Translations under genes and position numbers: made by a program
NCBI GenBank assembly: GCA_020081605.1
Contig: JAHREC010000013.1
Coordinates: 2,356,001 to 2,420,000 of the forward strand
Reading direction: 5' to 3'
Origin: Albifimbria verrucaria
Lineage: Eukaryota > Ascomycota > Sordariomycetes > Hypocreales > Stachybotryaceae
DNA length: 64,000 nt
Shown here: one piece after another, positions 46,020 to 58,503 of the stretch
Position numbering within the stretch: position 1 is the stretch's first letter
Layout of the letters: the number at the start of each line of letters is the position of its first letter
Notes under the pieces: model-generated
Seen by the model: only the letters and a program-made list of their open reading frames with translations
What the model was told of the DNA's origin: nothing
Databases searched by the model: none

Positions 46020-49000
46020 TGCTTGCGTTGGGGGTGACAATGCAGCCACAAAATACTACGCAAACGTCTCAACGAATAGATCCCTCAGCGCCAAGGCTTT
46101 GTCAGACGCAAGATTCGGCTCGTTAGAGTACCTCGAGTAAGAAGGAGCAAACCTATGATGCCCAGATGCGCCAAGGACGGGATATTTATGGTCTTCCCAC
46201 AGTCTTGTGCCGTCCGTCCCCAGGTTTGAAGACCTCGATCCTTCGGGACGTCTTACCGGCGGCGTTAGGCCATGCAACGAATGCCAGTACTCCTTTTCAG
46301 GATTACCTGCACCAGCACCCACTATGGCAGGTATTTTCATGGCCTGACTGTACAGGGGCAACACACCTCCAGCCCCTTGCCACAACCGAGACCGGTCCAA
46401 ACTGTCCAAATTGCTGGAAATCAGACATATCCCACAGACGCTGTGACCATGAATGCAGGCAATGATTGGCCGGCTGGTGTTTGATCATGCCGCCTGCATC
46501 GCCTGATTGGCTATCTGGGTGCTGGGGATGCAGGGCAATCGTCTACTCCGCACCCCGATCGAAACCCACAAGCTCAATACGTTCTCCTCACGAGCTAGGA
46601 AAAGACGAGCACGACGGATGCGCTTGCGCCGCTGAATTCGCGTTTGAGAAACGAATTTTGGAGCACACGGCCAAGGATCCTCCGCAGCCTTGTGGAGAGT
46701 GTGCACATGGCTGAGATGGATTCGAATAAGCTCGACCGCGGTACCCCAGAAGTCCCCACTGCTACCGAAATAAAAACTTGGGGAAGAGTTGGAGTATTGC
46801 TTCCGGCCCTGCCAAGGCCAGTATGGGCACGCTTGCAACAGCCACAACGAGATTCGTACTAACGGGAATGTGCAATTGGCTTCCTATGCTCGAGACCAAT
46901 GGTTGCATGTCGAAGATTGGGCTTGTCCGCCAACATTGAGGTCCAACGATGGATTCGGAGGTTGCTATACTGGATTCAGTCGTCTACAGACTGCCCGCAG
47001 CGGGTTACGGGCCGGGCGCCTGGCTAGCTGATCAAACGAGATTGACAGGCCCTGAGCAGCACCACAATAAAGGGCGAGTTTTGGAATGGCATGATCCGTT
47101 TTGGGGAGAGGCGGGACGCTGTTGTTACTGCAAGCTTATGGGACAAGCTCCGACATCTGCCTTTGGCCATCGGGTAGCGTATGTGCCACATTATGGCTTC
47201 GGGTCCTACGGTGAGGCCAGACACCTCAGGTTGGCGGTGCTGTTCTTGGGGCGATCCCTCATTTAGATGCCGGAATCCTTTGACCCGCGGTTTGAGGTGC
47301 CTCAGAACGGCAAGACCACACGCCAAGCACAGGAGGTAAGGATCGTAGGCTGGGCGCAAAGAAGAGGGGGTCACAACAATGAGTGGTGGAAATTCGTAAG
47401 CGAAGAATGGTCGGAAAGGCGCGCCGACAAAGACCGGCTGCGGCCGCCTTCACTGGGGTGACATGACACATTAATGCATCTCGATTCTTGCCTCGGTGAA
47501 AACAAAAGTTGAAAAGGCCGGCTCCCGCTGGCCGTCGGGTGGGTTTGCCTCGCCTTTTTCAGCTGAGATTCTGGAGGGACCTGTCAAAACATGAGTAGCC
47601 TAGGACGGAGCGTGAGGTCAAGCTTAAGGTGTGCCTGAGGTGAGGAGTTTTTTCACGCAACTTCCCAGCTAGGCGAGCTCATCCATGGCCATGCGAATTT
47701 GCGGACTCCCACTACGTAATTAGGTGGCTGACTGGATACGAAGCTCAACAGGTTCCATAACCCAGGTTGGTACCAGTAGTCTCATCCCACCGCCGGCGAG
47801 AGCGTGATTGATCGCTAGTGGCCTCTCATCGTGCCGTGTCGCCGATTGTTGCTGGGTGGATCGGGCAAGGCGTTTTGACATGGAGGCATCGCCTGGCGGG
47901 GAGGCTAGAGCTGACCTCGAACCTGGAGCTGGATTTGGCTAGCGAAACCGTTACGTCGAAATGTCCACGAGGTAGGAAAGCCATGGACCAGGCGAGGTGG
48001 GAGAGTTTGGGGCGCGCGCGCTCTTCTCCCTCGTTAGGACGCGTTAGGCTAGTGCGAGGCCATCGTCTCTGACCCTTGCTCCATAATCTAATAAGATTCG
48101 ACCTCGAGCGAGCCAGCGAGCGAACGAGCAGGGGAGCAAAAACAAGATTACGGTGCGGTTATGTAACGGGCAAGGGATGGCGTGGTCGATGCAGATGCAT
48201 TTCCTGGTGCGCTGTGGGGCCGCAGATCTGAAATCGCCTACGCCTACCTTGAGAGTCCTGTTCACGTGATGAGCATGTACCTTTTCCGAAGTGGACTTCT
48301 CGCCGTCCGGATTTGCAAAGTCAAAGGTAAATCAAGGCACAGCAAGGCACAGCGCACAGCGCACAGCAAGCTATCCCCAAGTCATGTCATGGCCCGCCCA
48401 TCTTAACATGCCACTGCCGCCCGGGAGCCCTTCGGGTTGGTCGTGAAGCCATTTCAACATCAGCGAGAACCGGATGACCTATGCCCAGGCTGAGATCCAC
48501 ATATAACCTTATGGAGGATCCATGAGCATGAGCATCTAAAAGACACACATCGTCTGCACACCTTCTTCGCTGTCGCCGATTCCTCGTCCAAGGATTGTCA
48601 GTCAATGAACAAACTTGCTCACATTGTGCAACAGCAAGCAAAGTACACGCACGCTTCATGCAGGTACATGACTTGCTCTAGATGCTCGCCGTTCTCTCCG
48701 ATTTATATTACGCCGCTCCATTCTTCTGCAATGCCCCAGGATATCCCCTTACAATGCAGCTCATCGCATCCGCACACGGCTTAGCGCCCCTTGACCGACG
48801 ACAGAGAAGGTGTCCCTCTGGCTTACTTGCCCAGGATTAGCTGCTCTCCTCGTTGGCCTGCGACCAAGACGGCTCCTCTGCTCGGCATCAGGGTCCTAGT
48901 TGAGTCGCGTGCATACTTTGCCCAGAGTTTGTGTGGTTGTAGCCTAGCTCCAAGCCATGCTTGTTCCGCGCGCGAGTTGGCATGGCTGAGCTCCGTGACC

Positions 49001-50247
49001 CAAGGAGCTGGTCCCGGTGGTGCCGCTCCACGGAAACGCAACATGGCATACGCGCACACGTGTCGTCGTTCAAGCCCGTGGTCTGATTGCCATGCGGTCT
49101 AGTAGCCTTGCGGAGCTTCTAGCTGCTGGGTAGCGTGGAAATCGAACAGTCTAATGATCCATGACACAACGTTCTCGGGGTATGCAAGTCCAGCCAGGAC
49201 TGGGTGCCTCATGTCCTTGTCATTGGGCACCAAGCAAGGGTTACAACCGATTCAGGCTTGTGCATATATCTCTCGAAATCTGCAGAGATGATCGCCTCCA
49301 CCCTATGAATGGACCGCTTGCGTATATCTCAAACCACACTTGACTCAAGCTGGACCTAATTCGGCCTTACCGCGACCAACATCTTGGTGCTGAACTGCCG
49401 ACAACAGAGTAGAACGGGTGCACGAAGCCGTCCGTGCTCGCAAGGCATCCAAAACTGTCGTCTCGACTATAGTCCATCGACAGGGCTGTGACGGCGATCC
49501 CACCCAATTGCCATCATTTCCGACCCGTCCAACCGACGGGTGGCACACGAAGAAAGGTGACATGATAACGCAACAACGTGACGGGATGTTGGCGACGCAA
49601 ACCTACTAGGGCTGCGTTGGACTAGGACCCTTAGGCTGCAGAACCTTGTAGAACAGGGTTCTGGAACGAAATGAAGCCCTGGATCGGCTCGCAAGGTTGA
49701 AAAACCGGGGCCGGCGCAACGGCAAATGCCGTGTCACATTCGGCACTATGCGTAGGGCATTGGAACCACCCATCACAACGTGTCAGGACTGCCCTAGACA
49801 TCGACCCGTCGCATCCTGCTGTAGGGCTACGTGCGCACTCTGCATGGCATCCAGGAACGACGCTCGACTACAGGACGCACCTTGTATTGGCTCTCGGCGC
49901 GAAAGCCGATTCAGGACGCTCGCGCGGTCTTGGGATGCAACCGCCGTGGTAAAAATGCCGGTGTCTAGTGCATTCTAGTAATGCATCCGTCGGGTGCACA
50001 GCCTCCCCACAACCGATTATCACAACAGCAGCCAATGGCTGGGGACAACCGCTCAAACCTAGCCAAAGTCAAAATTGAAATCCGGTGTGATGCCGCATAT
50101 ATTTACGAGTACCTCCCGCGTTCCTCCGCCAAGTGGGGCCTCAAACTGGAACCGGGAGCGGGAATTACCGTCACGCATCGTTCGTCTTTTTCATGATCGT
50201 TTCTCTTCCTCCGAGTCAATCTGTCTGAGAGAGCGGATGTCGCGATA
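46020..50247. other. Long gene-free region (4.2 kb)
   Basis: The left end is the presumed promoter of the sugar porter; the right end is the upstream region of Zn2Cys6 regulator 2. Many short overlapping frames (for example 46949-47266 plus) lack any family signal. A small GGCACAGC repeat is annotated separately. Given the indel rate, a real gene could be hidden, but I cannot support one. Confidence 0.4.
48334..48370. repeat. AAGGCACAGC/GCACAGC repeat
   Basis: Two AAGGCACAGC units followed by two GCACAGC units in tandem, in intergenic DNA. Confidence 0.75.
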
Positions 50248-52690
50248 ATGTCTTCCTCGGCGAAGGCGACGAAGAAGAGCGCCTTCTCATGTGAGCCGTG
50301 CCGGAGGCGAAAGGTTGCTCACTCACGGTCAGCCCTCCGAGTAGAGTCCGAGCTAACTAACCCCTTTGTTATCAGGTCAAGTGTGGTGGAGAGCAACCCA
50401 TCTGCAGGCGTTGTTCGGCTCGCAATGATGAGTGTGTTTATCGACTGTAAGCTTTAGCCTTACCAAGGAGGTTGTCGTTGTGTTCGTGGAGCTGATTCGG
50501 CATCAAGGAATCCCACCCTCTCTTATACCCAGCGCCTAGAAGAACGTATCAAGGAACTTGAGGAGCAGCTGGCCGCCACCTCAAGATCTCCTGGATCAGC
50601 TGGGGAATCTGTACGATCTACACCACCGGGGGCGACTTTGAGTGACGCTTCCGCCAGGGCTCGGTCTCACCCAGACGACCAACAGAATGCCGCGTTTAAC
50701 TTCAACGGCCTCAAGGTCGACGAACAGGGCGGAATCACGTACCATGGAGCCACCAGCTTCTTCCACTTACCAAACGACCGCGGCACTCACGGCAGTGATG
50801 TGTCCAATTCTTCAGATTTGGATGTCCAGCGGAGAGCCCGCCTCGTGACCAACGCATGGCATCAGCGTGCAATGGAAAACCTGACAGAGATCCCCGTAGG
50901 CAGATAGATTCCTTACAGCGTGGATATCTTTCGGCTAACATTATGGGCCAGGAACCCTTCAACCATCTTCTGAATGTTCATTGGTGCTGGATACAGCCCT
51001 TTTCAATTTCATTTACCGGCCAGCCTTTACTCGTAGGTAGCTTGGCCCAACTCTTTGAGCCAGATACTGACTCCTACAGGCGACATGCAAACATTAGGGC
51101 CATACTACTCACATACGCTGCTGAACGCGGTGTTATCACATTCGATTCGATGGGGCAAAGGCGATCCTGAGACGAAACGACTACTTGATGAATCCTACGA
51201 TGGAGGCGCAATATTTGGTGAACACGCCCGAACGATGCTTTTTGGTGAATTGAGTAAAGGCATTTGCAACGTTTCCACAATACAGACATTACTTCTACTT
51301 AGTGCCCAAGAATGCAACTTTGGGAACACGACCCAAGCATGGTCATACAGTGGATTGGCATTCCGTCTGCTAGATCACCTGGGCATATGTCTAGATGTCC
51401 AGAGATACCCTGGGTCTGTACCTTTGACTGACGAAGACGTCGAAATTCGCCACAGGCTTTTCTGGAGTTGCTATTTCTGGGACAAGATAATAAGCTTATA
51501 TCTTGGGCGCCCACCGTCTCTACAACATACCATGGTTTCGCCACCTCAAGTCATGTGTAAGCGGATTAACTTATGGACCCCTACAAGAAACTAACGTTCA
51601 GCAGTCGATGATTCAGGCGAGAATGAGATGTGGGTTCCTTTCGGCACGGCCCGAGGAGGAACGCCTTGGAAATATCCACCGACTGCCTCTCACTCCACCT
51701 CGTGCTTCATGGCAATGTGCCGGCTGTCGGTTATCTTTAACGAGATCCTGATCCACATGTACGATCCGCTGGGCCAGAATACCGAGGCCGAAGTCCGAAT
51801 GTGCCTGCATAACCAAGAGGCTGCTATGCAGCATTGGTGGGACGAGCTACCTCCTTATCTAAGAATTGACCCGGTGACACTGCCTTCCTTGTCTCCGCCG
51901 TCCCATATCGTTACGACAAAGTAAGTTGAGTTTCTTCACAAGCAATGTAGTGGCGACTAACAGTGGCCAGTCTGCTCTATCTCACGTTTAGAATCCTTTT
52001 GTACAGACCCATGCTTAGTCGCTGGGGTCGCTCGGAAGAAGAAGGCTTCCACCCAACACATCAGTACTTGGTTGAGTGTGTAGCATCTGCCACCTCGACC
52101 ATTGCCATTTTCGACCTTTACAGACGGACGTTCGGCATGGACTATTGTGTTTTATCACAATCATATAGTGTCTACATTGCCGCATCCGTGTTTCTTCTGC
52201 AGGTCCAAGCCTCACCAGATGACCAACAGGCACTGCGTAGGCTGAATTATTGCATCCAAGTCCTTGACCATGTGAAGAACATTAGTCCAAGTATGGCCAA
52301 ATCCCACAGATTTGCAACAAAAATGCTGACAGTTATTGTATAGTCATTGGCTCCGCATTGAGTCATATCACACGAGAGTTGGCGGCCGTTGGCATAGCAC
52401 CAGCTCCTCCAATCCCCGAGGCAGCTCCGCAGACGCCAGCCGCTGCAGCCGAGGTTCCAGTCATACAGGGTGTATTCACCTCCTCTCCCATGATGCCAAT
52501 GCAACAGCCACAACCACATCTCCCTAGAGAGCATGTTTTCCAGGCCCCATGGGCAACAACCTTCCAGCCAGAATCGATCTCAGTGCACCCTGGAGTATAT
52601 GAAGCCATGTCTTCAATCCAGCCTCTGAGTGTTGGCGTAGGAGCTCTGCATGAGCTTGACAGCCAAAAGACCCAAAGCACCCGGGGCTGA
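50248..52690 (+). CDS. Zn2Cys6 fungal transcription factor 2
   Basis: Eight-exon binuclear-cluster regulator of 689 residues. The cluster SCEPCRRRK...KCGGEQPICRRCSARNDEC is interrupted by intron 1 exactly after the first basic run. A coiled-coil-like LEERIKELEEQLAA follows. The fungal_trans domain includes HWCWIQP, YYSHTLLNAVLSHSIRW, IRHRLFWSCYFWDKIISLYL and the GRPPSL motif. The C terminus is P/Q-rich. Introns: 50314-50375, 50447-50507, 50896-50951, 51033-51079, 51557-51601, 51921-51970 and 52291-52343. One base is lost at C50997-50999. All exon phases close. It sits next to an amidohydrolase and an MFS porter, so it may control them; that is inference. Confidence 0.88.
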
Positions 52691-53434
52691 TGTGGCCATC
52701 ATCACCCGTGCTCCAATACCACGTGTCAACAAAAACATGCTTGAAATGCAAAACCGTCGTTACTTCGCACCCGTCGGTTCTTGGAACCGACGTTCAATTC
52801 TATGGAGCAAGTGTAGGAGTACCTGCACTGCCCTCCTTTCTCGTGGCACGCATTGCCGTCAGCAATCGGTATTTCTGGAATAGCAAGACTATTCCGGCAA
52901 TGCATTTGATGTTTGTGTGGTAGAGATTCTGCCATGCTTGGTAACGGCTTGAGTCTGGAGATGATTTGGAGACCAGGAATTGCGTGTGTGAGCTGGGCCG
53001 CTTGCTAATGTTGGCAAACATGTGCCTGTACGGCTCGAAACCGAAGCGGAACCAACAAAGGCTAGGAACCTTGCTGGTATAGCTCGGAATCTCTTTGTAG
53101 CGTCTGTATGACTCTGTTTACCAGTGTCGATTTGTATGGATGGCTCGATGGGTTGATGGGATGACATGGCGTAGTTAGCGATCTGCTGAGATGTTGTGCC
53201 GTATGATAATTGACTCGTCGTTTGCACTGATTTCGCAGATGCATTGGTTTCGTCTTCGTGTCCCTGTTCAAGCCTATGTGCACTCGCATGGCTACACTCT
53301 GTTCGTGTGAGGTGAGTCGCCACAACGCTTTCGCATATCTTTGCGTTACTCTCCCAGACCAGATGACACGTGAGCCTTTCGAGTCTTGCTTGAGAAAGCA
53401 TAGAGGCATCGATGAGGTGCAAGTCCTTTAGCCT
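52691..53434. other. Intergenic, convergent 3' ends
   Basis: About 740 bases between the regulator and the amidohydrolase. Frames here (52650-52923 plus, 52889-53422 minus) are probably incidental. Nothing else is seen. Confidence 0.45.
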
Positions 53435-54464
53435 TCAAGTCTTGCTGGCACTCCATAAATCCTCGGCATTTCCCTTAAACAGTCTATCAATCAGATAGCT
53501 GTCATTATTGCACCAGTCCAAAACCGTATGCATCCACGGTCGAATGTCCAGGCCTTCGAATCGCGTGTGTGGCCAGTCGGTAGCAAACACAACCCTGCTT
53601 GTTCCCTTGAGGCGGATGATCTCCCGGACCATTGGTTCCAGATCGTGGCCGTTTTGAGTCCGACTTACACGGTAAGGTGCTGATAATTTGACATAGGTTT
53701 GGCCAGCGCTGAGCAACCGGGCCAGGGAGGCAAACCCCGGTACCTGATATGGATCTGCGAGATGTCTAGGGTCTTCGAAACATGGATGGCCCATGTGGTC
53801 GATGCAGAAGCGTACATTGAGAGACGGGACAATGTGCTCTAGCACTTCGATCAAGGGCATGGGTACGTATACCTGAACAACCCAACCCAAAGGCCTTACG
53901 GCATCGGCGTACTGCCACAGCAACTTTGAAAGTTCATCTCGAGTGATCGGATGGCCGTTTGACTGGATGTTGAGGCGCACACCCTAACACCAAGTTCGTG
54001 CCATCGTCTAAGCTGGCTCGGCGATATCTTGGAGGGATCAAACGACACAACACCCTCGCGCGATGAGGTCCCAACTTCCGTAACGCATCGAGAACGCATG
54101 AATTGTCGTGGCCATATATCGACGGTTGAACAATAACGATGTTGCGGATCCCGACAGATGACTCGAAAGACAAGGCATCTCTAAGCGTGAACGGGCTGGG
54201 CCTGTAGGCCGCCTCGGCAGAAAGAGGGTACCTATCTGGGTCAAGAATATGCATGTGTGAGTCCCACGATCCTTTGGGGATGCGTCGCTCAAGTGGTTTT
54301 CTGAGCAAGCATGACGAGAGGTCGGGCTTCAGTTCTGAGAAGGATGCAGTTAGGTGATGGTCCGCCGAGGAATGAGTGAAGCGACGTCGAGCGTGAAGTT
54401 TCTGGCTGAGCTGCGAGCAAGGATGCGAACCTGCAGCGGCAATACCAGACGCACGACGCTTCAT
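53435..54464 (-). CDS. TIM-barrel amidohydrolase (amidohydrolase 2 / lactonase-like)
   Basis: Metal-dependent TIM-barrel hydrolase of the amidohydrolase-2 group (COG3618 type, which includes 2-pyrone-4,6-dicarboxylate lactonase). 343 residues. Seen: the HxH strand in GSWDSHMHILDPDRYPLS, IVIVQPSIYGHDNS, VRLNIQSNGHPI, the conserved FCIDHMGHPCF, YVKLSAPYRVS, and ATDWPHTRFEGLD carrying the last-strand Asp. The N terminus (MKRRASGIAAAG, then LHARRRFTHSS) is Arg-rich and could be a mitochondrial presequence. Two one-base losses: C54053-54055 and C53982-53984 on the plus strand. The start at 54464 was preferred over one at about 54533. The substrate is unknown; lactone or aromatic ring-cleavage products are likely for the family. 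Confidence 0.85.
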
Positions 54465-55801
54465 CTCGGATGAGACACGGAGTCGAGCTGTAATCGAGCC
54501 CGGCCGAAGGCAGAGGCCGGGCATGTTATATGTCATCGGCCCTACATACTTGAGACCCATTACCTCGCTCCACAACCGAGCTATTCCTGGGACTATGAAC
54601 CAAAAATGGAAATTAGAGGAAGGAAGAAGGAAGAAGAAAGAGAAAAAAAAACTCCTAAAGATGGCGTATATTGGATGGAAGTGGATGTGGATGGCCCGTG
54701 GTCGTGGGGAAGAGAGGGTTCTCACTCGGATATATGCCGTTACGCCTCCCGTACGCCGGACAGACGCCGGCGTGATCCGCTTTAACAGCCTCAGACTAGA
54801 GCCGTTGAGAGGTGAGGTGAGGTGTACCACAGGAAAGGCTAAGGCCGGTCGAAACAAGGCGCAAATAGGCGTTTTATGAGGGAGGGAGACGGCACATGGA
54901 CTTTTACAGATGCAGGTATAAAGCCGACGTTCGAGGATTGGAGGAGTGGGCTGACGGTCCAGGCGGGCCGGGGCAGGATGGGCAATGGGAATGGATGGTG
55001 GCAACAGCGTGGATCTCCTTGTCTTGTCCTGTCCTGTCCTGTCTTGTCTTTGCGCGCGCAAAGCGGGACCCTTGTGACTGGCAATAGCCGCGTACCATCG
55101 GGTTGGGAGGGCTATCACTCCCTCGGCCGGCGTCCTCCGCTCCACTCGGCCCATGGTTGGACTGATCATCTCCATGTGAAATTGAATGACCGACTGACTT
55201 GACTGAAGAACGCAACCCAAACCCAAGCGGCAACCTTATCTGGCATGGGCGCGTCGCTCTCCCGCTGCAGTCGTCGACGCGGAACTTGACCGAGCCGGTG
55301 TCCTCGGCGCCGAGCGTAAGAGGGCATGAATCACTCGGGCAAGATCCGAAGGCCCGGCTGATGGCTGCTGGGTGGATGGTCCACTCGCCCCCAAGCTGGC
55401 TCGCCAACCCCATTCTTCGTTCGTTTCCTGACTCCATCACGACCTTTTGTTCGTTTCCCGACCACGTCTCCCGCGCCCATCGCAGACCCTTCAGCTCGTC
55501 CAAGGGCCCCGTAGTTTCGCAACTGAGCTCGGAGCCGCCCCATCCTACCGGTGGAGCTGGAGCTGCCTCAAGTTCTGGGTTCGGATCCTTCCCGCGTGCT
55601 ATTCCCGCGGCCGCCTGGGAAATGCTGTAGGAGCCGGACAAGACTCCGGACATAACGTTTGGCATTCTGCACCCCACAGATTGTCACCTCGGCATTGCGT
55701 CTCGAGCCTCTCTCCTCCCGCTGAGGGGGACAGTGCGGGACCTGTGTTGGTTTACCCGTCAGTTATCGGCGACACGGGAAAGGATAATCAGAGAGAGGGC
55801 C
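54465..55801. other. Divergent promoter region between amidohydrolase and MFS porter 2
   Basis: About 1.3 kb shared by two divergently transcribed genes, a layout that would suit co-regulation. It contains a pentanucleotide repeat (annotated separately) and a purine-rich stretch at about 54610-54660. No coding frame with family signal is seen. Confidence 0.5.
55019..55050. repeat. CTTGT/CCTGT pentanucleotide repeat
   Basis: Seven tandem pentamers: two CTTGT, three CCTGT, then CTTGT and CTTTG. Simple repeat in a divergent promoter region. Confidence 0.85.
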
Positions 55802-57540
55802 ATGGCCCGCCTCAACTTCTACTACCTGCTGGTGATAGCCGTCATTGCCTGCGGGTCAATCCCCAAAGGTGAGCCACGCCCCGTCGCTGCTCCGCCCATG
55901 CAGCCGACTTCCCTCTCGTCGATTGATTGACCAGGCGAACTGACTAGCATGCCTCTGCAGGATACGACGAGGGGGCTTCGCTGGCGCCAAAGGACTCGAA
56001 TCCTTCCTTGAGGACTTTGGTCTGACAAAGGCCCAATGGACAGGGTCCCAGTCGGCACTCGCCTCGCGACAGGCTAATATCTCGTCTTTTGGCGTCCTGG
56101 GCGCGGCTATCGGCGCGGTGCTGGCCCTGCTGGTCACCGACCGCGTCGGCCGCCTGCGTACCTGGCAAGCCTTCAGCGTCCTGTGGATGACGGGCATCTT
56201 TGTCACCGTCTTCTCCTCGGGCATCCTGGGCGTGCTGCTGCTCGGCCGCATATGGAGCGGTCTGGGCGCTGGAGGGCTGACCGTCACCGCGCCGCTGTAC
56301 CTCTCGGAGATTGCGCCGGCCAAGTCTCGCGGCATGGTGGTCTCCATGTACATGGTGGTGCTGCTGACGTTTCTCATGCTGGGTAAGTCTGTCCCCATGT
56401 GGCTTGAAGATTGGCCAGTTTGCGAGGCATGTTTCCTTGGCTGACACCCTAACCACAGGTTTCTTCATCAGCTATGGGGCTGGCAAGACCATGGCGCCCA
56501 CCCGGGCCCAGTACCGCGTGGTCATTGCCGTGCCGCTCATCCCCGTTGGACTCGCATTGTTAGCCTCCTTCTTTGTGTCGGATACTCCTCGTTGGCTCGC
56601 TTCTAAGGGCAGAGGGGAAGAGGCCCGCGGCGTGCTAGCGAAGCTTCGGCAGATGGACGTGTCGGACCCGGAGCTGGAGAAGGAGTACCACGATCTACAC
56701 GACAGCCTGCATTCGAAGCAACAGGAGCTGGCCAATACCACGACATGGACGATCATCAAGGAGATAGCTACGGTGCCTAGCTACAGGCAGAGGTTCCTAC
56801 TGGGCACGATGATGCAAACCGTGGCTCAGTGGTCCGGCGGCAACGGCATCACATATTACATCCCCGAGATTTTTGAATGGGCCGGCGTCAACGGATCGAA
56901 CCAGTCGCTTATAACGTCGGGGGCTTACGGCGCCGTCAAGCTCGTCTTCACCATGGTGTTCACCTGGGGCCTGGTGGACTACTTTGGCCGGAGACGATGC
57001 TTCATCAGCGGGCTGTTCCTGCAATGCATCACGCACATCTACATGGCCGTCTACATGGCGCTGTTCATGGGCTCCAACAACAAGGCGGCGTCGGACGCAG
57101 CGATCGCGTCCGTGTTCATATACGCGGTGGGATGGTCGATAGGGCTCTGCACGGTGCAGTACCTGTACGGGACGGAGATATACCCAACGCGGATCCGCAG
57201 CGTGTGCTACGCGGCCAACATGATCGTGCACTGGTTCTTCCAGTTCGCCGTGGTGCGGGTGACGCCCAACATGTTCCAGAGCCTGGACATCTGGGGCGCG
57301 TACGTGTTCTGGGCCGTCGTCTGCGCCGTGGGCCTGGTCGTGCTGGGCCTGTGGGCTCCCGAGACGAAGGGCGTGCCCATGGAGCGCATGGCAGAGCTGT
57401 TCTCAGGCCCATGGTATATGGGCTGGAAGGCAAAGGTAGACCTGCACGCATCCAGTGACGAGGAGAATGCGGATGGGCGGATTTCAGGCGATAAGCCGAC
57501 GGATAACCAGGTTCACCATGGCCAGGTAATGAAAAGATAA
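55802..57540 (+). CDS. MFS sugar porter 2
   Basis: Sugar-porter-type MFS protein in the plasma membrane, 523 residues, about 12 helices. Signatures: helix 1 ending in GSIPKGYDEGG, TDRVGRLRTWQAFSVL, GRIWSGLGAGGLTVTAPLYL, SEIAPAKSRGMVVSMYMVV, DTPRWLASKGRGEEARGVLA, YFGRRRCFISGLFLQ, YGTEIYPTRIRSVCYAANM and PETKGVPMERMAEL. Introns: 55869-55960 and 56383-56458. One base is lost in the G run 55971-55975, just after intron 1. The usual FGYD of helix 1 is KGYD here. It could carry a sugar, polyol or organic acid such as quinate. It diverges from the amidohydrolase, which points to uptake of that enzyme's substrate or precursor (inference). Confidence 0.88.
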
Positions 57541-58503
57541 TGGGTTATGAACGAGTACGAGGGCGTTATATCGGGTTGGGTTAGATAAGAGATGGAATCA
57601 GGGTTTACTTCGTAACCGAGGCTCTCGTAAGCTGCGTAGTAGGTAATCATGTCAAGTACCTACAACATGCCTCTTGTATTTTTATATAGGTATTTATATA
57701 CAATATTCAACATGAAAAGATAGTTCTCACAGACTTAGCCAACCTGCAAGATGTCCAGAAGAAGAAAAAATAGCTTCTATTTTATTTCTCTCTCTTTTTA
57801 TTTTTATTTTTTATTTTTTAAATTTTTATAAACACAATTATTCATCCTGTTCTGTATGCTTGACGCCATGTGTGTCACCCTCCTGCTGCAGCCAACATTC
57901 CCACGATGCTGGGAACAGAAATCAGGGTCCCTCGTGGCTTTTTGGAGCTTAAGTAAGGGTCATTGCCGCATCGGGCAAGGCCTGGGCCACGGCAAGCTCG
58001 GGGATTTGACCACTGCGAAATCGCCATCATCACGTCAACGACAGGGCTCCATTCTTCCCCACATCTCCCAGCTATCGCCATTACAAACCACAACCGTTTG
58101 AGCACAGCACGGCACTGCCACCCGTCTCACCAAGCCATCTGGTCCGTTCTTCCAAATCAAACGCTCCTCAGCTCCTCGCTTTCCCTGTTTCTCTCTCGCC
58201 GAGCAGAAACAAGCCACGCAATCCCCCTCAAAAGAAAGAATTTAAACGAAGCACAAGTCTGCGATCCTCCTCCTCCAACGTTCGGCCGCCCATCGCAGAG
58301 TCATCCACTTCTGCCAGAATCCACTTAATTTTCTCTTCGCGATTCCTTCTCGATCCGTCACCCGCAGCCCACCACTCCACCCAATTTCCTAATTTCTTTT
58401 CTCGCCCAACATTCCGCCCCCAGAGCATCAACGTCCACCCCGCCGTCGGTTGCCCCTCCTGACCTACGCTTCGCTTCTCCTCCTCGCCATCTTCGTCCCC
58501 TTC
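57541..58503. other. Intergenic, upstream of MsrA
   Basis: Downstream of the porter the DNA is AT-rich, with a T/A-rich low-complexity tract at about 57771-57830 (TTTTTATTTTTATTTTTT type). From about 58050 it becomes C/T-rich, as in many fungal promoters and 5' UTRs. An in-frame TTG-started extension upstream of 58504 exists but lacks an ATG. Confidence 0.5.

Noticed and set aside
46949..47266. 105-codon plus-strand frame upstream of the sugar porter
   Set aside because: Overlaps several other frames of similar length and has no family signal.
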